A stretch of DNA of 64,000 nucleotides from Cephalotrichum gorgonifer. Its lineage: Eukaryota > Ascomycota > Sordariomycetes > Microascales > Microascaceae. Made by a program: the position numbers and the translations under genes. Below the pieces are notes generated by a model. That model did not search any database, was not told the DNA's origin, and was given only the letters and a program-made list of their open reading frames with translations. Below are positions 58,180 through 64,000 of the stretch, piece by piece; the stretch's first letter is position 1, and every line of letters begins with the position of its first letter. The stretch is from contig ONZQ02000018.1 of assembly GCA_900312665.1 (NCBI GenBank), positions 458,264-522,263 on the forward strand, in the 5' to 3' direction.

Positions 58180-58623
58180 AATGGCGAGTGGATACGCGTC
58201 CTCGTGGGACAGGCTGCTTCCACTTTCAATTGGCAGCCCCGAGGTTCGATTCGGGCGTATCTCGAAATCTGGATGGAGTTGGTACCCTCGCTCCGAGGCT
58301 GGTCGTCGAAGCTTTTCAAAACTTGCCGTAGCAAAAATTAGCTGGCTTAGTCAGGCAGGGACAAGTAGACGTACCATAGTACCGTACCACTCCAGCTTCG
58401 AGGCCCATTACCGGTCCAACCCGTGCACGGTGAGTATCACGTGACTAAATTCGAGCAAGCTCCAATCCAATCGCAGCCTCGGGAATTGGGCGAGGGAGAA
58501 ATCAGACCACAATATCGCTCCTCTCCCTCAAAGACCAAAGCTCCCGGCCAAGCGAAAGCAACCGACACCACCACCAATTCACCCTCTACCACCGAGTCGA
58601 AGCGACGATAAAAATCTGCGAAA
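58180..58623. promoter_or_regulatory. Divergent promoter of uL22m and COX9
   Basis: 444 bp between two start codons. Contains the perfect palindrome TCACGTGA (58437-58444), the Cbf1/bHLH E-box type, and two head-to-tail CCAAT boxes (58462-58466, 58467-58471), the HAP complex motif that controls respiratory genes in fungi. All lie within 190 bp of the COX9 ATG. Factor binding is inferred. Confidence 0.6.
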
Positions 58624-59149
58624 ATGGCCATCAAGCCCATCACCGGCGTACGTCCTCTGAAGTTTCCGGGGTGCCTCAATGGCTAGGGCGGAGAAGTGTG
58701 TGGGGGAATGGGGAGGGAAGGGAAGCTTGACTGACCAATGCTGTTTGCGTGTGTGAATAGATGCTCCGACGCACCTTCGTCGTGGACCTCACTATTGCCG
58801 GCGGTACGTTGATACCCAAGCTCCGCGGACCGCGGGTCTTGCCAATTGGACGTGGCGAGGCTCCGGCTGCGCGACTACAGCTATGAGGGAAATGGATCGT
58901 GCCTTACTGACGGGTTTGGTGTCTAGTCATTGGATTCGCCATGGGTAACGCGTTCTGGTATGGATCCCCACCGTCACACGATGCATCATACACGAACAAC
59001 CCCCCGCGGACCCCCGGTCGTCCCGATATTGGAAGTGTCTTGTAAGATTCTAACCTGCCGATAGGTACGGCTACCACATGCCCAGGACCAACGCCCGCGA
59101 CAACTTCTACCGCAAGCTCGAGCAGGAGAGGGCGGCGGAGAAGGCGTAA
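58624..59149 (+). CDS. COX9: Cytochrome c oxidase subunit 9 (VIIa)
   Basis: Small single-span subunit of respiratory complex IV in the mitochondrial inner membrane. Four tiny exons: 58624-58647, 58761-58803, 58927-58957, 59065-59149; 60 aa. The spliced product starts MAIKPITGMLRRTFVVDLTI, has a hydrophobic span VIGFAMGNAFWYGY and the strongly conserved HMPRTNARDNFYRKLEQERA tail, the size and signature of fungal Cox9. No frame longer than ~30 codons exists for it unspliced, so it is easily missed. Its promoter is shared with uL22m and its 3' end faces SOM1. Confidence 0.93.
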
Positions 59150-59561
59150 GCCGCTCGCGACGTTTGGAAATATGAAAGAGAAGAGGAGGAGCTTCTTGTG
59201 AAGGTTGGGGGGGACGGGGGATGGGATTGTGAACGGACAGGGCGGTGGACATGAGACGCCGCCGCCGGGCTGGGCTAGGCATGCGCCGCTTTTCGTTTGT
59301 GTATCATAGATATAGACCCAACGTTGCTGGGAGGTCGCAGAGCAATGCCAAGTACATGGACGCCTCTTTTGCGGAACAGGGCGAGTTTGAGGTGTAGGTG
59401 TGACGTGCGGTATGGGATAGCATGGATCCCGAAAGTGTAGATCTTGGACTGGATGTCCAATTGAAGTGTATTGAACCGAACCCTTGGTATCGCAAAACTC
59501 CGCGGTGTAATTTCTATCGTACATTATATTGAACCAACTATCACGTCATGGTCCCTTACGC
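59150..59561. other. Intergenic, COX9/SOM1 convergent 3' ends
   Basis: 412 bp, no gene seen; two 3' UTRs. Confidence 0.5.
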
Positions 59562-60188
59562 CTATGCGACCCAGGATGAGCTCTTGGACTGTTGCTGCTT
59601 CTCCCGCTGCTGCTTCTCCCAGTTGGTCGTCTCGACCATGAAGTGGCCCTTTTTGTCGGCGCACCTATCGAGCAGGAGTTAGTAAGATGTAAACTAGATA
59701 CATGGAGCTATGAACCAGAGATACGGTTTCCGTGGGCGGGTTGCGGGCCAGGTCGGGTCAAGTCAGATCAGCCTCTCGCTGCTCATCCAAAGCCACCAGT
59801 GGTATGACCTCTCCACCCAACACTCATCCCACTCGACTACAACTTCAAACTCCCATATAATCACAACCAACACCTCGCCCAATCCGGAGCCCGCCCTCAC
59901 TCAGCTGCAAGGGATATAAAAAAGGGTAGAGCACCCGCTGGGGAAAACATTCCCAAGAACTCACCTCCGGAAAAACCTCACGACCTCGTAACAGTGAACC
60001 CTGCCCTCGCTCGTCTCGGGCGACTGCACGGAGCACTCGTACTGCGGCATCGACAACAGCTCGCACTCCGACAGCTCGATCCTGGCCTTCGTGGCCCCGG
60101 GCGCGGGCTTCCTCCTCCGGCCCGTCTCGTCGCGCTGGATCTCCTGGGGGAGGGCGCAGGCGGGGAAGATCTTGGCCGGGGGTGACAT
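59562..60188 (-). CDS. SOM1: Mitochondrial export protein Som1
   Basis: Subunit of the mitochondrial inner membrane peptidase (IMP) complex in yeast, where it assists Imp1. Exons 59965-60188 and 59562-59664 around a 300-nt intron, the longest after that of the coiled-coil gene; 108 aa. After a Pro/Arg/Lys-rich N-terminus comes the Som1 core: ELSECELLSMPQYECSVQSP, then HCYEVVRFFRRCADKKGHFM and VETTNWE. Cys42-x9-Cys52 and Cys66-x9-Cys76 form a twin CX9C arrangement, the hallmark of Mia40-imported intermembrane-space proteins. The tail is Gln/Lys/Ser-rich. The RRC junction is created by splicing. Confidence 0.92.
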
Positions 60189-60679
60189 TGCTTTCCTCCT
60201 CGTCTTATCCTTCTCGTTGATCTGACAGGGCTCGATTTTTTATTTTACTTCTTACGGTGAAGAATAAAGGACGGTGATATTTTAGAAGGAAGGTTTCAGA
60301 GGGAAAGAGAGAGGGGAAGAGAGATGGATTTGGGGCTTGGAGAGGTAGTGGGGGGGAAGATGTTGGGGGAGGTGGAAGAGGCGAGTCTTGATGAGGTGAG
60401 TTTTGGGAGGTGAATTTCATGCAGCGCTTGCCACACATCCACAGGTCTTGGTCCGTCTCCGGACATGACAAAATCACGACCGACCACAAGGAGCGACCAG
60501 CTTTCCCAGCAGTTTCAATCCCATGACGTCAATTTTTTTTGTTCCCACGATATCTCCAATTCCCGCCCCCATCCCTCTATTGATATGTAAAAACACCAAA
60601 TTCTGAAAAGATCAAAACACACTAATTCAACCCGCCCTAGATCCTCACATCCCTCCGCCAAACCCTCACAGCTCAAACG
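60189..60679. promoter_or_regulatory. Divergent intergenic region, SOM1 and Rad51-like gene
   Basis: 491 bp between start codons; no clear motif. Purine-rich on the plus strand from 60290 to 60400, pyrimidine/A-rich near the right end. Confidence 0.4.
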
Positions 60680-61407
60680 ATGATATCAACAACCACAACC
60701 ACAACCACAGCTACAGCCGTGACTTCCCACCCCCCCAGACGCGCTCCCCCAAAGCCCACCACCATCCCCCCCCTCGACGCCCTCCTATCCTCCCACTTCC
60801 GCGCCACCCGCTCCCCCCACCTCGCCATAACCAGCCGCCCCCTCCCTCTCCTCTACGCCCTCGCTTCCCGCCTCCTCTCGACCGACAAGACCCTGCTCAT
60901 CATCGACCTCGAGTCCCGCTTCGACCCCACGCGCCTCGAGTGCTCCGCCCGCGACCTCGCGCACGCGCACGTCCTCCGCCCGCCGAGGTGTCTCTCCGGG
61001 AGCGAGGAGGTGAGGGGCATGGTCGAGCGCGCGAGGGAGTGGATGGTGTACGGGGCGGGCACGGGGAGCAGGGGGGCGGGAGTGGTGGGGGCACCGTAGT
61101 GGTGGGTGGGCCGGGGGGCGATGTCAGCGCCGGGTGGAAGGGGTGGGTGAGGGTTGATCTAGATGAGGGCGGGAGGGGGTTCGGTGCCGTGGTCTCGGCG
61201 GAGGAGGCGCTAAGGGAGAGAGGGAGGGGAGGGCCGGCGGTGGGTGGGGGCGAGGAGGCGGAGTGGGTTGTCAGTTCTGAGTATGGGGGGTTTAGGTTCC
61301 GGGAGGGAGAGCTCGCGAAGGGGGGGCTGCAGGGGGGGGAGGAGGAGGAGGAGGGGGAGGCTGGGGATGGAGGAGAGCTCAAGGCACAGAAGGAGGAGCA
61401 AGTGTGA
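60680..61407 (+). CDS. Rad51/XRCC2-like protein with a reading-frame break
   Basis: Two frames carry one protein. Frame A (60680-61099) has a Thr-rich start, then PHLAITSRPLPLLYALASRL and LLIIDLESRFDPTRLECSAR, resembling the Walker-B region of Rad51 paralogues such as XRCC2, but no Walker A is seen. Frame B continues from about 61072 to 61407 with GGTVVVGGPGGDVSAGWKGW, VRVDL, and WVVSSEYGGFRFREGELA. Either a 62-nt phase-0 intron (61010-61071, GTGAGG...GCAG; 221 aa) or a one-base loss in the G6 run at 61071-61076 joins them. The second explanation keeps the coding-like EWMVYG segment. Recombination function is inferred from weak similarity only. Confidence 0.6.
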
Positions 61408-61749
61408 TACCCCAGGTCTACAGGTCCCTCAGGCCTGTCCTACGAACCATTCATGTGTGTCTCTTTTAGTCTCATAGCAAGCCTCCCTATAGTAGAGGCG
61501 AAAGAGGCGACAGAGGTAAATAAACTGATGCGTATATCATTGAGGATCGTTTCTCATCATCGACCCAACTACTAAACCAAGGAGGCACCTCGGCACCCAG
61601 AACTTAGTCTCAAATCCAAGGGAGGACACACAATCCCCCTCAGATCAGCTCTCATGTCAAATCATCTACCAGATTCCCATATACAACCCCAATCTCATAT
61701 ATGCACCCCTCAAACCCCCAAAAGACCAAAACCAAACACCCCTCCTTTC
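61408..61749. other. Intergenic, convergent 3' ends
   Basis: 342 bp, no gene seen. Confidence 0.5.
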
Positions 61750-62559
61750 TCACTGCAGATTCACGTACAGACCCCCGTCGACCAACAGCTGCGCCCCCGT
61801 AACATACCCGCTCAGCTCGTCGCACGCCAAAAACACCGCGGGGCCCGCCATGTCCTTCGGCACGCCCGTCCTCCCCAGCGGTATCCTCCCCTCCATGTAC
61901 GCCCTCTTCTTCTCGTCCTTCAGGTCCTCGTCGTTCAGCTGCGTGCGGATCGTTCCGGGAAGCAGCGCGTTACACCTGATCCCGTACCCGCCCAGCGCGC
62001 ACGCCGTGCTCTGCATGAGCGACGTTATGCCCGCCTTGGTGGGCGTGTAGTGCGTCTGCCTCGCGCCGCCCACGAGCGCCGAGATGGAGGACATGCCGAT
62101 GATGCTGCCGCCGGGGGGCGACTGGCCGCGGGCCATCTGCCGCGCGGCGGCCTGCACGAAGTAGAAGGCGCCGTCGAGGTTCGTGCGCACCGTGTTGGCG
62201 AACAGGTCGCCGTCCATGTCGAGGAACTCGGCGAAGGTGCAGATGCCCGCGTTGGACACGCACACGTCCAGCCGGCCCGTGCCGCCCTGCGCCACGGCGA
62301 AGGACACGAGCTCCGTCGACGTCTTGGGGTCGCGCACGTCGCCGGGGAGGTGGGAGAGCACGCCCGCCTGGGGGTCGGAGGCGCGGAGGGCCTCGGCTTC
62401 GGAGAGGAGAGACGCGAGGTGAGGGGCGTCGCTGGGGAGGTCGAGGTGGTTGACCGTCACGTTCGCGCCGTGCGAGATGAAGGAGAGGGCGATGGCCCGG
62501 CCGATTCCGGTCGTGCCGCCGGTGATGACGGCCGTCTTTCCCGCGAGGAGATGGGCCAT
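61750..62559 (-). CDS. L-rhamnose 1-dehydrogenase-like SDR
   Basis: Short-chain dehydrogenase, 269 aa, intronless. The first step of the fungal non-phosphorylative L-rhamnose pathway (rhamnose to rhamnono-lactone, NAD(P)+) is the likely reaction. NAD(P) motif TGGTTGIGRAI near 14-24, NAG motif VSNAGIC, catalytic Ser in IIGMSSISALVGGARQ, YTPTK with the catalytic Tyr and Lys, and RCNALLPGTIRTQLNDEDLK. The stretch HYTPTKAGITSLMQSTACAL and the C-terminal LLVDGGLYVNLQ closely follow yeast RHA1/LRA1 as I remember it. Start at 62559 (MAHLLAGK) because the longer open frame lacks an upstream ATG. No other rhamnose-pathway gene is in the window. Another sugar SDR remains possible. Confidence 0.88.
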   Translation of the reverse strand: MAHLLAGKTAVITGGTTGIGRAIALSFISHGANVTVNHLDLPSDAPHLASLLSEAEALRASDPQAGVLSHLPGDVRDPKTSTELVSFAVAQGGTGRLDVCVSNAGICTFAEFLDMDGDLFANTVRTNLDGAFYFVQAAARQMARGQSPPGGSIIGMSSISALVGGARQTHYTPTKAGITSLMQSTACALGGYGIRCNALLPGTIRTQLNDEDLKDEKKRAYMEGRIPLGRTGVPKDMAGPAVFLACDELSGYVTGAQLLVDGGLYVNLQ

Positions 62560-64000
62560 TGTGTCTCGGGGGGCGTGTGTCGGTTTTGTCTGGATTCTTG
62601 CGTTGCTGGTGTCTGTCGGGGGAGTGTAGCTCAAGGAAGGGATATACGGCTCTAGTTAGACGTGTCGGCCTTGTGACAAGTTAGGAGTGAGGGGGGGCGA
62701 GTGGTGAGTGAGGAAGTGACTGTGTGTATACCGGGGGAAGAGTAGGATGGGACTGGTATGTGGATGTCTCTTGTGCGAGTCGACGAAAAAGAAGGTGGGG
62801 GGAGTCGTCGCTAATACTCTGACCGAGGCGGATACGTAGCGAGTTCGAGCTCAAGCTCCTGGAAAGCTTTCCCCTCTTTTCTCGCTTCTGATCCGCTTTC
62901 CTGCGCGAGCAATAATTATTATCCCAAGTACGAGTACGAGTGTGGATGTCCACGCGTGGTCGTCGCTTCCTTCGGTTTACCCCTCCACCCCTCCATGCCA
63001 TGTGCCATCTGTTCACCCCACCACCCCACCCCACCCCCCTCCTTCCAGGGATATCTCTCCGTACTAGTGAGCCGTACCTTCCCAGGAACCCGGCGGTACT
63101 TGTAGAGTACTTTCACTCGGAGGAAGGAAGCAAGCTCCCGGGGGTTTTATGCTTCCTCTCCCGAGTATACGAGTACAGGGGCGGAAAAGCAATAGCTACG
63201 ATAACCCGAAACCGCGAGCTTCTCCATATCCGGCTTTCTCCCCTCAGCGAACAACGGCAGAGCTCAAAGGTTCAGGCCCGTTTTCCTTTACTCCCGGGGT
63301 GAATATTGCCAGCCCCGACGCTCTGGACAGGGGGGAGTGCGAATTGGTGTCAGGTCCAGTACGGGCAAGGCCCTGCGGCCTTTGCCACTCCCTCCAACTC
63401 CCGACTCAGACTATCTAGATACGTGGGCGTGGGATGGTTCATCCATGCATACGAACTTGGAGAAACCGGCCCGCCCCTCCCTCCACACCAACACATCGCC
63501 ATTATCCAAAAGTAGAACAATCCAATATCCACAGGGCTCGTGCCATCCGCCTAGAACTATAGAAGTGTCGAAAACTGGCGATAAAAAGCAAAGCGGAGGG
63601 AGGGGAATAAAAAAATCCCCGCCGACAGATCACTCATACATACGGAATACTCCCCTAACAATAATCGCCGAAATCCGTCTGTGTGGGAAAAAAATATGGT
63701 ACTTACATACATTCCCCGCAGGCCCGGGGGGATGGGGATATCCTTTTTCCGCCCACTCGGTCTTTTGTTCAAGCGAGAAGACCGAGGCGGGCCCCTTGTG
63801 GGACCCCTCTTTTCTCAAACTTCCGACGCTTTTACCCCACATCCATCTAACCCCACCAAACGCGCCAGCTTTCACCTTGGCGGCACACTCTCTCCCCCCG
63901 TGACCTGGGCGGGTTTCGGTCTACTGGTTAGCTTGCGTTGCGTTGCGTTGCGTTGCCCGCCCTTCTATTTTATTAAGCCTCGGCTGCTACAAGTCCGCGT
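62560..64000. other. Upstream and terminal intergenic sequence
   Basis: 1.4 kb with no gene. Contains the promoter of the SDR gene, GTACGAGTACGAG near 62927-62939 and GTACTTGTAGAGTAC near 63096-63110. Confidence 0.5.
63933..63956. repeat. (TTGCG)n pentanucleotide repeat
   Basis: Nearly five uninterrupted units close to the right edge of the window. Confidence 0.9.

Noticed and set aside
58180..58260. tRNA-like T-arm around CCCGAGGTTCGATTCGGG
   Set aside because: Only a T-arm-like hairpin; no acceptor stem, D arm or anticodon arm can be built upstream.

Overview
The window is nuclear DNA from a filamentous ascomycete (Pezizomycotina). Coding regions are GC-rich, with strong C/G bias at third codon positions. 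Genes carry 60-300 nt spliceosomal introns with GTRNGT donors and a CTAAC or CTGAC branch site just before the AG. The gene set is typically fungal: CFEM, SAT4/rhodopsin, DUF6594 and Zn2Cys6 proteins, Som1 and Cox9. Class is not fixed by anything I can see; Sordariomycete-like is a guess. I hand-spliced every multi-exon gene below, checking phase and the resulting protein, so boundaries are predictions from sequence and family knowledge, not from transcripts.

Layout. 0-5 kb: 3' end of a carotenoid oxygenase-like gene, an unrecognised 516-residue Cys-rich protein, and the Fe-S scaffold ISU1. 5.6-10 kb: deubiquitinase UBP14 and spindle-checkpoint MAD2, tail to tail. 11-23 kb: three membrane proteins on the minus strand (APC-type permease, OSCA/CSC1 channel, SAT4 rhodopsin-domain protein) separated by long gene-poor gaps. 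25.8-36 kb: DEAD-box helicase DBP3 tail to tail with RFT1, a Zn2Cys6 regulator, and a Rieske-containing AIF-like oxidoreductase. 37.9-43 kb: a fungal coiled-coil protein whose long first intron holds a 24-bp tandem repeat, an intron-containing tRNA-Pro(CGG), and a doubtful, possibly decayed gene. 43.8-51 kb: splicing factor PRP24/SART3-like, a small zinc-binding protein and a DUF6594 membrane protein. 51-55 kb is empty of genes. 55-62.6 kb: a CFEM cell-surface protein, three adjacent mitochondrial genes (uL22m, COX9, SOM1), a Rad51-like gene with a reading-frame break, and L-rhamnose 1-dehydrogenase. The last 1.4 kb shows no gene.

Most genes are unrelated housekeeping functions. The clearest functional grouping is mitochondrial: uL22m and COX9 share a 444-bp divergent promoter with a TCACGTGA box and tandem CCAAT boxes, and SOM1 follows. 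I found no secondary-metabolite cluster, no intact transposon and no CRISPR array. The best candidate for something unusual is the ATG array at 38.4 kb, which would give the coiled-coil protein an alternative N-terminus.
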